DNA of 40,782 nucleotides from an uncultured Oscillospiraceae bacterium (GCA_947627325.1 CANQVO010000018.1:1-40782); one strand, 5' to 3'; shown: positions 26,117-33,955, numbered from the stretch's first letter. The notes: a model not told the origin generated them from the sequence alone. Program-made: numbers and translations.

Positions 26117-26704
26117 CTATCCTCTCCGCCGGGCCAGGAAGAAGCCCAGGAAGGTGCCGCACAGCCCGCCGATGATGTGGGTGAGCTGGGAGACGTTGTC
26201 GGCGGTGAAGGCGGACACCAGCTCGCCCCCCAGGTAGATCACCGCCACCAGAATGAGGGTGATGGGGATGGCCCCGTCCCGCATCCCAGCTAAGGACGAG
26301 AGCATGATGAGCATGAACACGATGCCGCTGGCCCCCAGCAGGGCGGAGTTGGGGTCCCAGATACAGTGGACCAGGCCGGAGACCACGGCGGTGAAGAGGA
26401 TGCACCAGAGCAGCGTCCAGCTGCCGTACTTCTCCTCCAGGGGCGGGCCCACCACCAGGAGCAGGACCATGTTGCCCATGTAGTGGCTCCAGCTGGAGTG
26501 GCCCAGCACGTGGCCGAACAGGCGCACATACCACCAGAAGTTGGCGGGCTGGAAGCCGTAGGTGCTGAAGAACTGGCGGTTGCTCCAACCCCCGGTGAAG
26601 TGGTTGGCGATGAGGGCGGCCAGCGCCGCGAAGGTGAAGAGCAGGATCAAAGGGGCGTTGAACTGGAGCTTGATGATCCGCTTTTTCATGTTGGAGCGCG
26701 CCAT
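26117..26704 (-). CDS. Rhomboid family intramembrane serine protease
   Basis: Membrane protease that cuts transmembrane helices of its substrates. Catalytic Ser126 lies in LLGASGIVF and the partner His176 in THIIGG. The upstream HYMGNM (His74, Asn78) matches the HxxxN oxyanion element, so all key residues are present. About six hydrophobic segments fill the 195 residues, the compact bacterial type. The ATG at 26704 lies 3 bases after the cysS stop with GGAGGGTG inside the end of cysS; Met6 is an alternative start. It is co-transcribed with cysE and cysS; its substrate is unknown. Confidence 0.92.
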   Translation of the reverse strand: MARSNMKKRIIKLQFNAPLILLFTFAALAALIANHFTGGWSNRQFFSTYGFQPANFWWYVRLFGHVLGHSSWSHYMGNMVLLLVVGPPLEEKYGSWTLLWCILFTAVVSGLVHCIWDPNSALLGASGIVFMLIMLSSLAGMRDGAIPITLILVAVIYLGGELVSAFTADNVSQLTHIIGGLCGTFLGFFLARRRG

Positions 26705-26707
26705 GGC

Positions 26708-28117
26708 TTACACCCTCCTCCACACAGGCCCCTGGGGCGTGTCGGTGACCTCCACGCCCATGGCGGCCAGCTGGGCCCGGAGGGCGTCGGCGGTGGCGAA
26801 GTCCTTGGCCTTTTTCGCCTCCGCCCGGCGATCCACCAGGGCCTGGATCTCCCCGTCCTCCCCGGCGGGGGCGGCCTCCCGCTCCCGGAGGGCGGCGGCG
26901 TGTTCCAGGAGCCGCAGGCCCAGCACCTGGTCAAAGTCGGCGATGAGGGCGCGCTTGGCGGCGTCGCTGAGGGGGGCCTTGAGCACGTCGTAGAGGGCGG
27001 TGACGGCCAGGGAGGTGTTCAGGTCGTTGTCCAGCGCGGCCTGGAACTGGGCCCGGTAGGGCTCCGCCCCGGCCTCGTCCGCCGCCCCGTCCTCTGTCAG
27101 GGCGGCCACCCGGCGGATGAGCTTGTCATAGGTCCCCTGGGCGTTTTGCAGGTTCTCCCAGGAGAAGGTCAGGGCCTTGCGGTAGTGGCTCTGGAGGCAG
27201 AACAGGCGGTAGGCCAGGGGGTCGAAGCCCTTTTCCTCCAAGAGGGAGACGGTCAAAAACTCCCCCTTGGACTTGCTCATCTTCCCGCCCTCGGTGTTCA
27301 GGTGGTGGATGTGGAACCAGTATTTGCACCAAGGGTGGCCCAGGTACGCCTCGGACTGGGCGATCTCGTTGGTGTGGTGGGGGAAGGCGTTGTCGATGCC
27401 GCCGCAGTGGAGGTCCAGGTACTCCCCCAGGTACTTCATGGAGATGCAGGAGCACTCGATGTGCCAGCCGGGGTAGCCCACCCCCCAGGGGGAGTCCCAC
27501 TTGAGGGCCTGGTCCTCGAACTTGCTCTTGGTGAACCACAGGACAAAGTCCGCCTTATTGCGCTTGTTGGCATCCTCCTCCACGCTGTCCCGCACGCCCA
27601 CGGCCAGGTTCTCCTCCTCGTGGTCGTTGAAGACGTAGTACCGCTTCAGCTTGGAGGTGTCAAAGTAGATGTTGCCCCCGGCCGCGTAGGCGTAGCCGGT
27701 GTCCAGCAGCTTGGTGATGACCTTGATATACTCCTCGATCATCCCGGTGGCGGGCTGGACCACATCGGGGCGCTTGATGTTGAGCTTTTCGCAGTCGGCA
27801 AAGAAGGCGTCTGTATAGAACTGGGCGATCTCCATGACGCTCTTGTGCTCCCGCTGGGCGCCCTTGAGCATCTTGTCCTCCCCGGTGTCCGCGTCGGAGG
27901 AGAGGTGGCCCACGTCGGTGATGTTCATCACCCGGGTCACCTCCAACCCCTCCCACCGCAGGGCCTTTTCCAGCACGTCCTCCATGATGTAGGAGCGCAG
28001 GTTGCCGATGTGGGCGAAGTGGTAGACGGTGGGGCCGCAGGTGTACATCCCCACCTTTCCCGGCTGGTGGGGGACGAAGTCCTCTTTCTGGCGGCTGGCG
28101 GAATTGTATAACTTCAT
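26708..28117 (-). CDS. cysS: Cysteinyl-tRNA synthetase
   Basis: Class I synthetase that charges tRNA-Cys. Zinc ligand Cys27 is in MYTCGPTVYHFAHIGN, with the HIGH-type motif HIGN at 36-39. GYPGWHIECSCISM and HCGGIDNAFPHHTNEIAQSE carry the other zinc ligands, and KMSKS is at 279-283. A helical C-terminal region reaches residue 469, normal length. It starts 3 bases after the cysE stop. The Cys T-box ahead of cysE should control it too, linking cysteine synthesis and tRNA charging to the level of uncharged tRNA-Cys. Confidence 0.97.
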   Translation of the reverse strand: MKLYNSASRQKEDFVPHQPGKVGMYTCGPTVYHFAHIGNLRSYIMEDVLEKALRWEGLEVTRVMNITDVGHLSSDADTGEDKMLKGAQREHKSVMEIAQFYTDAFFADCEKLNIKRPDVVQPATGMIEEYIKVITKLLDTGYAYAAGGNIYFDTSKLKRYYVFNDHEEENLAVGVRDSVEEDANKRNKADFVLWFTKSKFEDQALKWDSPWGVGYPGWHIECSCISMKYLGEYLDLHCGGIDNAFPHHTNEIAQSEAYLGHPWCKYWFHIHHLNTEGGKMSKSKGEFLTVSLLEEKGFDPLAYRLFCLQSHYRKALTFSWENLQNAQGTYDKLIRRVAALTEDGAADEAGAEPYRAQFQAALDNDLNTSLAVTALYDVLKAPLSDAAKRALIADFDQVLGLRLLEHAAALREREAAPAGEDGEIQALVDRRAEAKKAKDFATADALRAQLAAMGVEVTDTPQGPVWRRV

Positions 28118-28120
28118 GGC

Positions 28121-28759
28121 CTATTTCTCCTTTGCGGTGATCCTGTTTTCCAGCTCCTCCAGCCGTCTGGTCAGGGCCTGGAGCTCCTTCTGCACCGGGT
28201 CTGTCACACTGATCTGGTCCACATTTTCCGCGTAGTGCGGCTTCTCCCCGGCGATGCGGACGATGCGGGCGGGGATGCCCACGGCGGTGGCGTCGTCCGG
28301 CACCTCCTGGAGCACCACGGCGTTGGCGGCGATGCGGGCGTTGTCCCCCACCCGGAAGGGGCCCAGCACCTTGGCCCCGCAGGCGATCATCACGTTGTTG
28401 CCGATGGTGGGGTGGCGCTTGCCCCCCTCCTTGCCGGTGCCGCCCAGGGTGACGCCGTGGTAGATCAGGCAGTCGTCCCCCACCTCGGCGGTCTCGCCGA
28501 TGACGATGCCCATGCCGTGGTCCATCACCAGGCGGCGGCCGATTTTGGCGCCGGGGTGGATCTCGATACCCGTCCAGCGCCGGGCGATCTGGGAGTTGAG
28601 CCGGCCCAGAAAGCGCAGGTGGTGGGTCCACAACCAGTGGCTCACCCGGTGGAAGATCAGGGCGTGGACGCCGGGGTATAAGAGGAAGATCTCCAGCCGA
28701 CTTCGGGCCGCCGGGTCCCGGGCCTGGTAGGCCCGCAGAGTCTCACCTAAACGTGTCAT
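28121..28759 (-). CDS. cysE: Serine O-acetyltransferase
   Basis: Makes O-acetylserine from serine and acetyl-CoA, the committed step of cysteine synthesis. The helical N-terminal part (about 1-65) contains FHRVSHWLW. The left-handed beta-helix made of hexapeptide repeats follows, with the active-site region IEIHPGAKIGRRLVMDHGMGIVIGETAEVGDD and LGGTGKEGGKRHPTIGNNV. The C-terminus ends in a short coiled-coil-like helix. At 212 aa it is of normal length for the Firmicutes type. AGGGAGGT follows the T-box terminator and serves as ribosome site. Confidence 0.96.
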   Translation of the reverse strand: MTRLGETLRAYQARDPAARSRLEIFLLYPGVHALIFHRVSHWLWTHHLRFLGRLNSQIARRWTGIEIHPGAKIGRRLVMDHGMGIVIGETAEVGDDCLIYHGVTLGGTGKEGGKRHPTIGNNVMIACGAKVLGPFRVGDNARIAANAVVLQEVPDDATAVGIPARIVRIAGEKPHYAENVDQISVTDPVQKELQALTRRLEELENRITAKEK

Positions 28760-28771
28760 ACATACCTCCCT

Positions 28772-29005
28772 AAAAAGACGAAAACACCCCTCCTGCCCCA
28801 GGGGGCAAGAGAGGCGTCAGCGACGCGGTCCCACTCTCATTTCTCACTCGTCGAGCGTGTAACGGCGCTCACCCGCGGGGCGTTGCCCCCGCCGCTCCGG
28901 GACGCACTTTCCCCCCTGCGGAACAAGCCCCGCTTCCAGCCAACGGCGTGGGCCTCTCTGCTGTTCTCCTCCGGGGGTACTCTTTCCCTTCCTCGCGGAA
29001 CATTG
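28772..29005 (-). promoter_or_regulatory. T-box riboswitch, cysteine specific (specifier UGC)
   Basis: Leader RNA that binds uncharged tRNA-Cys and lets transcription continue. On the minus strand, Stem I shows the AGTA element at 28981-28978 and opposite it the specifier TGC at 28906-28904 (preceded by GAAAG, followed by G and the closing TCCC strand). An AGAGAG stretch and TTGGCTGGAAGC distal elements are also present. The T-box sequence TGGGACCGCG, which pairs with the tRNA end, is at 28833-28824. A 15-bp terminator stem (28785-28799 with 28802-28816, some G-T pairs) is followed by TTTTCGTCTTTTT. Specifier and downstream genes (cysE, cysS) agree on cysteine. Confidence 0.93.
28785..28816 (-). 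terminator. Regulated terminator of the Cys T-box
   Basis: A 15-bp stem with a two-base tip and a T-rich tail at 28784-28772 on the minus strand. In the family it competes with an antiterminator formed with the T-box sequence at 28833-28824 when uncharged tRNA is bound. Confidence 0.88.
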
Positions 29006-29010
29006 TTAGT

Positions 29011-29039
29011 ATATTACCACATCCCAAAAAATGTGTCAA
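29011..29039 (-). promoter_or_regulatory. Promoter of the T-box-cysE-cysS-rhomboid operon
   Basis: On the minus strand a consensus TTGACA (29039-29034), a 17-base spacer ending in GTGG, and TAATAT (29016-29011). The -35 box overlaps the stop codon of the U32 gene. Transcription should begin near 29005, at the foot of the T-box. Confidence 0.85.
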
Positions 29040-30250
29040 GCGGGGCTCTCCCCCACCTCCCGGCGGAGGTAGCTCATGGCGGGGGCCTGGCAGGGCAGTT
29101 TCAGGCGGAAGCGGCTGCCGGGGGTGCGGACCTCCCCCGCCGCCGCCCCGGTATCGTCCCGCAGGTCCTCCGCCCGAAAGGCCACGGGCCGGAGGCCGGG
29201 GCCCACCAGCTCCAGCGCGTCCCCCGCCCGGAACTTGTTGTTGAGGACGCACAGGGCCGCGCCCGCCTCGTCACAGCTGACCACCTGGGCCGCCACCTGC
29301 CAGGTACGGATATACCGGGCGTCCTGGGTGTACTGCCCGGGCTCGCCGAACCAGAAGCCGGTGGAGTAGTGCCGGTGGCTCACCTTCTCCACCTCTTCCC
29401 GCCAGACGGGGTCCAGCGGCTCCCCGGCCAGGGCGGCGTCCACGGCGTGGCGGTAGGCCCCGGTGACGATGGCGGCGTAGTAGGCGCTCTTGGCCCGGCC
29501 CTCGATCTTCAGGCTGGCAAGCCCCGCGTCCAGCAATTCCGGGATATGGTCGATCATGCACATATCCCGGGAGCTCAAGATAAAGCTCTCGCCCCCCGCC
29601 TCGAAGACGGGGAAGTACTCCCCGGGGCGCTGTTCCTCCATGAGGGCGTACTTGTACCGGCAGGGCTGGGCGCAGGCCCCCCGGGTGGCGTCCCGGCCGG
29701 TCATGTAGTTGGACAGCACACACCGGCCCGACCAGCTCACGCACATGGAGCCGTGGACGAAGGCCTCCACCTCCAGCGCCCGGGGGACTTTAGCGATGAG
29801 CTCCGCCACCTCCTCCAGGTGGAGCTCCCGGGCCAGGATGACCCGGCTGGCCCCCTGGTCGTACCAGTACCGGGCGGCGGCGTAGTTGGTCACCCCCGCC
29901 TGGGTGGACATATGGAGCTTCACCCCGGGGGCGTGGCGCGTAGCCAGGGCGAAAACGCCGGGGTCGCCGACGATGAGGGCGTCCGCCCCCCAGTCCCGCA
30001 GCTGTTCCAAATACTCAGGCAGGCCGGCCAGCTCGTGGTTCCGGGGGTTGGTGTTCACCGTCACGTGGACGGCCACCCCCCGGCTGTGGGCGAAGTCGAT
30101 GGCCTGGCGCAGGCCCTTGCGGTCAAAGTTCCCGGCGAAGGCCCGCATCCCGTACTCGTTCCCCGCCAGGTACACCGCGTCCGCCCCATAGGCCACCGCG
30201 GCGGTGAGCCGCTCCAGGTCCCCCGCCGGGGACAGCAGTTCCAGGGCCAT
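29036..30250 (-). CDS. U32 family protein (TrhP-type tRNA hydroxylation)
   Basis: A 404-aa member of family U32. The family is called peptidase for historical reasons; bacterial TrhP members are needed for 5-hydroxyuridine at tRNA position 34 and RlhA for 23S rRNA hydroxylation. The barrel-like N-terminal part begins MALELLSPAGDLERLTAAVAYGADAVY. The conserved Cys set lies in FVHGSMCVSWSGRCVLSNYMTGRDATRGACAQPCRYKY, consistent with an iron-sulfur cluster. The DMCMIDHIPELLDAGLASLKIEGRAKSAYY segment and a strand-rich C-terminal domain complete it. GAGGAGG precedes the ATG. TrhP is the likeliest role, but it cannot be separated from other U32 groups by eye. Confidence 0.85.
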   Translation of the reverse strand: MALELLSPAGDLERLTAAVAYGADAVYLAGNEYGMRAFAGNFDRKGLRQAIDFAHSRGVAVHVTVNTNPRNHELAGLPEYLEQLRDWGADALIVGDPGVFALATRHAPGVKLHMSTQAGVTNYAAARYWYDQGASRVILARELHLEEVAELIAKVPRALEVEAFVHGSMCVSWSGRCVLSNYMTGRDATRGACAQPCRYKYALMEEQRPGEYFPVFEAGGESFILSSRDMCMIDHIPELLDAGLASLKIEGRAKSAYYAAIVTGAYRHAVDAALAGEPLDPVWREEVEKVSHRHYSTGFWFGEPGQYTQDARYIRTWQVAAQVVSCDEAGAALCVLNNKFRAGDALELVGPGLRPVAFRAEDLRDDTGAAAGEVRTPGSRFRLKLPCQAPAMSYLRREVGESPA

Positions 30251-30270
30251 CCTCTCGCCTCCTCACGCGT

Positions 30271-30309
30271 GAAAGAGAGGGCCGGGCCAGGCGGCTCGGC
30301 CCTCTTTCG
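30271..30309 (-). terminator. Terminator-like hairpin after mltG
   Basis: An almost perfect long stem with outer arms GAAAGAG and CTCTTTC and G+C-rich inner arms lies just after the mltG stop. The minus-strand T-tract is weak. The U32 ribosome site follows directly, so some read-through may feed the U32 gene. Confidence 0.7.
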
Positions 30310-30311
30310 TC

Positions 30312-31574
30312 TCAGTTTTTCGACAGGGACGCCAGGAAGTTCTGGTGCTCCTGGTAGGTCCGGGAGTAGTGGTGGACCCCGTCGCTGCCCAGGGCGTAGT
30401 AGTAGTAATCGGTGTCCATGGGGTTCATGGCCGCCCAGATGGCGGTGGAGCCGGGGTTGCAGATGGGGCCGGGGGGCAGGCCCTTGTAGCGGTAGGTGTT
30501 GTAGGGGGAGTCGATGGCCTTGTCCGCCTCGGTGGGCACCTTGCCGCCGTTGAGGTAGGCCAGGGTGGCGTCGATCTGGAGGTAGCCGCCGGTGACGTCG
30601 GGGTGGTTCAGGCGGTTGTAGATCACCGAGGCGATCATGGCCTGATCCTCCCCGTCGGTCTCCTTTTCGATGAGGGAGGCCACGGTGAGCACCTCCCGCA
30701 GGTCCTTGCCCGCCTCGGCCAACTCCGCCCGGGTGTCCTCCGAGACCATGGTGTCAAAGTTCACCAGCATCTTGTTGAGGACGTACAGGGGATCTTCGCC
30801 GATATAGAAGCGGTAGGTGTCCGGGAAGAGGTAGCCCTCCAGCCGGTGGGCGTCCCCCAGGGGGATCCCGGACAGGAAGCTGAACTGGTAGTCGTGGTTG
30901 GCGGCCATCTCCGTCAGGTCGGCCACGGAGGCCACCCCTTCTTCCTCCAGCAGGGCGAAAAGCTGGTCCATGCTGTACCCCTCCGGGATGGTGACGGAGA
31001 TCTCCGTGCGGCTGGCCGAGCCCGCGGAGATGCTGGATATGATGGCCCGGTAGTCCATGTCGGTGTTGAGCTCATAGGTGCCGGGGACCATCTTGTCCGC
31101 GCCGTGGGTGACGGCGGAGAAGAGCCGGAAGACGGTCTTGTACTCGATGATGCCGTTTTCCTTCAGAATGTCGGCCACCTTGCCCACCTTGGCCTTGTAG
31201 ACCACCTCGGTGTGCTCCAGGGGCTGGCCCTGGGAGTCGGTGGTGGAGACGGTGACCTCCCGCTGGGTGAAAACCTCCTCGGGGAGGACCACCGTGGCCT
31301 CCCGGTAGGGCTTGTTCAGCGCCAGCACGTCCCCCGCCCAGATCCAGGCCAGGGTGGCCAGGATGAGGGACACGCCGATGACCGCCACCACGTAGAGGGC
31401 CGCCGAGGCGGCGGTCACCCCGGCGCGGCGGCGGCGCTTGCGGGGGGCGGGGCGGTGGGCGGAGGACGCGCCCCTGGTGGAGGACCCTCCGGCGGAGGGG
31501 CGGCGCGCGGAGGGACTGCCGCCCCCGGCGGACTTCAACTCTCCGGGGTCGGGCCCGGGTCTGCTCTCGGCCAT
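30312..31574 (-). CDS. mltG: Endolytic murein transglycosylase MltG
   Basis: Membrane-anchored lytic transglycosylase that cuts newly made glycan strands and may set their length. An N-terminal cytoplasmic tail (about 1-50) is rich in Ser, Pro, Gly and Arg. One membrane segment (about 54-80) is followed by a LysM-like region and the YceG/MltG catalytic domain. Marks are RLEGYLFPDTYRF, the catalytic Glu in ASLIEKET, GGYLQIDATLAYL, and SPYNTYRYKGLPPGPICNPG. At 420 aa it fits the family. GAGAGGAG precedes the ATG. Confidence 0.94.
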   Translation of the reverse strand: MAESRPGPDPGELKSAGGGSPSARRPSAGGSSTRGASSAHRPAPRKRRRRAGVTAASAALYVVAVIGVSLILATLAWIWAGDVLALNKPYREATVVLPEEVFTQREVTVSTTDSQGQPLEHTEVVYKAKVGKVADILKENGIIEYKTVFRLFSAVTHGADKMVPGTYELNTDMDYRAIISSISAGSASRTEISVTIPEGYSMDQLFALLEEEGVASVADLTEMAANHDYQFSFLSGIPLGDAHRLEGYLFPDTYRFYIGEDPLYVLNKMLVNFDTMVSEDTRAELAEAGKDLREVLTVASLIEKETDGEDQAMIASVIYNRLNHPDVTGGYLQIDATLAYLNGGKVPTEADKAIDSPYNTYRYKGLPPGPICNPGSTAIWAAMNPMDTDYYYYALGSDGVHHYSRTYQEHQNFLASLSKN

Positions 31575-31616
31575 AAAAAAACTCCTCTCAAACTCTCACC
31601 CACCTCCCGGCCACCG

Positions 31617-31620
31617 CATA
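31617..31620 (+). promoter_or_regulatory. Possible sporulation-type -10 (CATA) before the microprotein
   Basis: GCATAGGATG resembles the sigma-K/sigma-E -10 pattern (CATAnnnT), with an ACC about 16 bases upstream as a possible -35. No sigma-A promoter is visible in the 75-base gap. This is weak evidence on its own. Confidence 0.3.
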
Positions 31621-31649
31621 GGATGGGGCAAAGAAAGGGGTGAGACGCG

Positions 31650-31796
31650 ATGTGGAACAACGGCGGCGGATGGATCTGGATCATCCTGATCCTCATCATC
31701 CTGGTGGGCTGCTGTGGCTGCGGCGGCAACAGCTGCGGCTGTGGCAACGGCTGCGGCTGCGGCTGCGACGACGGCTGCAATACCTGCGGCTGCTAA
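31650..31796 (+). CDS. 48-aa Gly/Cys-rich small membrane protein
   Basis: A short plus-strand gene between two minus-strand genes. AAAGGGG at good spacing precedes the ATG, and a strong terminator follows the stop by about 16 bases, so it is a complete transcription unit. The product starts MWNNGGG, has one hydrophobic helix of Ile/Leu/Val (residues 8-20), then a tail with 11 Cys in 28 residues, alternating with Gly (CCGCGG, CGCGCDDGC, CNTCGC). The Gly-rich start plus hydrophobic segment recalls the small YjcZ-like spore proteins, but the Cys tail differs. Metal binding or disulfide cross-linking is possible; no function is assigned. Confidence 0.75.
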   Translation: MWNNGGGWIWIILILIILVGCCGCGGNSCGCGNGCGCGCDDGCNTCGC

Positions 31797-31812
31797 AAAT
31801 ACTTAGCGGGGC

Positions 31813-31852
31813 CTGGCGGGTGGGGGGAGACCTCCGCCCGCCGGCTTTTTTT
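31813..31852 (+). terminator. Terminator of the Cys-rich microprotein gene
   Basis: A long G+C-rich stem (CTGGCGGGTGG near 31814 with CCGCCCGCCGG near 31843) is followed by seven T at 31846-31852. The T-run touches the stop codon of the convergent DJ-1 gene. On the other strand an A-run precedes and TATTTTT follows, so it may also end the DJ-1 transcript. Confidence 0.88.
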
Positions 31853-32397
31853 CAGGGGTGGTAGTGGACCGCCTGGCAGACCCGCTGGGCGGTCTCGGCG
31901 TCGGTGAGAAGCTCCACCAGCTTGAGGCCGAAGGCGAAGGCGGACCCGGCGGCCTCGCCGGTGACGATGTGGCCGTCTACCACCACCGGCGCGCCCCGCT
32001 GGACCACCGCGGAGAGCATCTGGTCCTCCATCCCCGGGTAGCACACGGCCTGCCGCCGGTCCAGCAGGCCCAGCCGGGCCAGGACGGTGGGGGCGGCGCA
32101 GATGGCGGCGATATAGGCCCCCCGGTCCGCGGCGCGCTGGACCAGGCCCAGGGCGGCCTCGCTGGCCTGGATGGCCTCCACGCCTCCCAGGCCCCCGGGC
32201 AGCATGACCATGGTCAGGTCCTCCTCGTCCACCTCCCGCAACGTGCGGTCGCACACCACGGTGATGCCGTGGGAGGAGGTCACCCGCTCGCCGGTCACGC
32301 CGGTGAGGGCCACCTCCACACCGGCGCGGCGCAGAAGGTCCACCGGCACGATGGCCTCGGACTCCTCAAATCCCTCTCCCAACAGAACATAGACCAT
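31852..32397 (-). CDS. DJ-1/PfpI family protein
   Basis: A 181-aa class I glutamine amidotransferase-like protein of the DJ-1/YajL/ThiJ group. The nucleophile-elbow Cys100 is in AAICAAPTVLARLGLL, and the early Glu is in LGEGFEESEAIVPVDLLRRAG. HIVTGEAAGSAFAFGLKLVELL is the typical C-terminal segment. Family members have been linked to repair of glycated molecules, chaperone activity or redox sensing; which applies cannot be told. ATG 32397 is used because the family N-terminus (MVYVLL) begins there. It is the last gene of wecG-tmk-DJ-1. Confidence 0.9.
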   Translation of the reverse strand: MVYVLLGEGFEESEAIVPVDLLRRAGVEVALTGVTGERVTSSHGITVVCDRTLREVDEEDLTMVMLPGGLGGVEAIQASEAALGLVQRAADRGAYIAAICAAPTVLARLGLLDRRQAVCYPGMEDQMLSAVVQRGAPVVVDGHIVTGEAAGSAFAFGLKLVELLTDAETAQRVCQAVHYHP

Positions 32398-32417
32398 ACC
32401 TTTTCCAGCTCCTCTCC

Positions 32418-32455
32418 AAAAAAATCGCTTATGACCTAAAAATCGCTTATGAAAG
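32418..32455. repeat. Short tandem repeat at the tmk stop codon
   Basis: The 14-mer AAAATCGCTTATGA occurs at 32421-32434 and again at 32439-32452, an 18-base period. One unit contains the tmk stop codon and the other lies in the tmk/DJ-1 gap. It looks like a small slippage duplication. Confidence 0.75.
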
Positions 32456-33115
32456 GAAGGGCTCCACCAGCGTCCAGATCTCCTGGTGGATCTCCTGTAT
32501 GCCCCGCAGTTCCCCCGCGCCGTCCAGGCACGGGATACGCCGCCAGCCGTAGAAGTCCGCGGCGGCCCCCGCCGCCTCCCGGCAGGCGCGCAGGTAGTCG
32601 GTGTCCAACTCGTGGATGTCCGCCTGGGTGTGGGTGGCGGCCTCCCGGCGGCGGAGGTTGGCCACCGCCTGGTCGGTGGGCATATCCAGCCAGACCACCA
32701 GGTCGGGCTGGGGCAGACCCAGCTTGCCATACTCAAAGTCCGCCAGCCAGGCGAAGAAGGGCGCGCGCGCCTCAGAGGGCATTTTGGCGGCCTGGTGGAC
32801 GGCGTTGGAGGTGGTGTAGCGGTCGGCCAGAAAGAGCCCGCCGGCCTGGTAGTCCCCCTGCCAGTCCTCCTTCCAGGAGGCGTAGCGGTCCACGGCGTAG
32901 AAGGTGGAGGCGGCGTAGGCGTTCACATCCCCGGGCTGGGCGCCGAAGGCCCCCTGGAGGTACAGCTTGAGGAGCGCGGCGGAGGGCTTGTCATACCGGG
33001 GAAAGACCAGGCGGCGGAACGCCCGGCCCTCCGCCTCCATCCGCCGGCACAGGAGCTGGAACTGGGTGGACTTGCCCGAGCCGTCCGTCCCCTCGAATAC
33101 GATCAGCTTGCCCAT
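32447..33115 (-). CDS. tmk: Thymidylate kinase
   Basis: Phosphorylates dTMP to dTDP. The P-loop region FEGTDGSGKST is at 7-17. The DRYTTSNAVHQ segment matches the DR(Y/H) dTMP-binding motif, and VVWLDMPTDQAVANLRRRE is the lid region. The 222-aa product is a little longer than average. ATG 33115 lies two bases after the wecG-like stop; the open frame continues upstream in antisense to nothing similar. Its last codons fall in an 18-base tandem duplication. Confidence 0.92.
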   Translation of the reverse strand: MGKLIVFEGTDGSGKSTQFQLLCRRMEAEGRAFRRLVFPRYDKPSAALLKLYLQGAFGAQPGDVNAYAASTFYAVDRYASWKEDWQGDYQAGGLFLADRYTTSNAVHQAAKMPSEARAPFFAWLADFEYGKLGLPQPDLVVWLDMPTDQAVANLRRREAATHTQADIHELDTDYLRACREAAGAAADFYGWRRIPCLDGAGELRGIQEIHQEIWTLVEPFLS

Positions 33116-33117
33116 GC

Positions 33118-33840
33118 TCACTCCCCCCGGGCCCTGGCCCCTGCCGCCTGGCACAAAAACAGGGGCAGCTTGGCCATGCGGCCAATGCGGCGGGGCTCCT
33201 TGAGCAGGCGGTAGAGCCACTCCAGCCCCAGCTTCTGCCAGCCCTCCGGGGCCCGCTTCACCGTCCCGGCGAACACGTCCAGCGACCCGCCCAGGCCGAT
33301 GGCCAGGTGGACCCCTGTCCGGGGCCCATGCTGGGCCATCCACCGCTCCTGCTTGGGAGCGCCCAGGCAGACGAAGAGCACATCGGCCCCGCTGGCGCGG
33401 ATCTCCGTCACCACCGGCTCGTCCTCCTGGAAGTACCCGTCGTGGGCGCCGCAGACGGTCAGGCCGGGGTATTTCGCCCGGAGGTTCTCCGCCGCCCGCT
33501 CCGCAACGCCGGGCTTGGCCCCCAGCAGGAACAGCTTTAAGCCCCGCTCCGCCATCCGGGCCATGAGGTTCCCGGCGAAGTCCACCCCGGGCACCCGGCC
33601 CTTCAGGGGGCGGCCCAAAATTTTGGCGGCGTAGAGGATCCCCACGCCGTCGGCCAGGGTCAGCTGGGCCCCGGCCAGGTCGTCTTGGTAGTCGGGGTCC
33701 CGCCGGGCCATCATCACCAGCTCCGGGTTGGGGGTGACGGCGTAGGAAAAGCCGTCGCCCTGGGCCAGCTCCAGGCCCCGGGCCACCGCCTCGTCCATGG
33801 TCAGATCGTCAAAGGAGACGCCCATCACGTCGATCTTCAA
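33118..33840 (-). CDS. WecG/TagA/CpsF family glycosyltransferase
   Basis: A 240-aa glycosyltransferase (GT26), the family that adds N-acetylmannosaminuronic acid or N-acetylmannosamine to lipid-linked sugars during enterobacterial common antigen, teichoic acid or S-layer-anchor polymer synthesis. Marks are VTPNPELVMMARRDPDY, LTLADGVGILYAAKILG, PGVDFAGNLM, FLLGAKPGVAERAAENL, DVLFVCLGAPKQERWM and GLEWLYRLLKEPRRIGRM. The start is TTG 33840, giving the usual MKIDVMGVSFDDLT, with GGGAGGT five bases upstream. The presence of SLH proteins nearby makes synthesis of an SLH-binding wall polymer an attractive, unproven role. Confidence 0.9.
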   Translation of the reverse strand: MKIDVMGVSFDDLTMDEAVARGLELAQGDGFSYAVTPNPELVMMARRDPDYQDDLAGAQLTLADGVGILYAAKILGRPLKGRVPGVDFAGNLMARMAERGLKLFLLGAKPGVAERAAENLRAKYPGLTVCGAHDGYFQEDEPVVTEIRASGADVLFVCLGAPKQERWMAQHGPRTGVHLAIGLGGSLDVFAGTVKRAPEGWQKLGLEWLYRLLKEPRRIGRMAKLPLFLCQAAGARARGE

Positions 33841-33930
33841 AGCAAGACCTCCCAAGACCCCAGGGGTCGCTGTTCTCGTTAGTAGGATAGACACAGGCTA
33901 TGATACCCAGCCGCAGGGCGGCATTTCGGC

Positions 33931-33955
33931 ATAATAACCAGTATACGGTTATTAT
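33931..33955 (-). promoter_or_regulatory. Inverted repeat over the wecG -10 box
   Basis: Perfect 9-bp arms ATAATAACC (33931-33939) and GGTTATTAT (33947-33955) flank a seven-base centre containing the palindrome GTATAC. The right arm overlaps the -10 box. AT-rich arms at this place fit a repressor operator better than a terminator. Confidence 0.75.

Noticed and set aside
26366-28111. A 581-codon plus-strand frame across cysS and the rhomboid gene
   Set aside because: Shadow of cysS, which has all synthetase motifs on the other strand.
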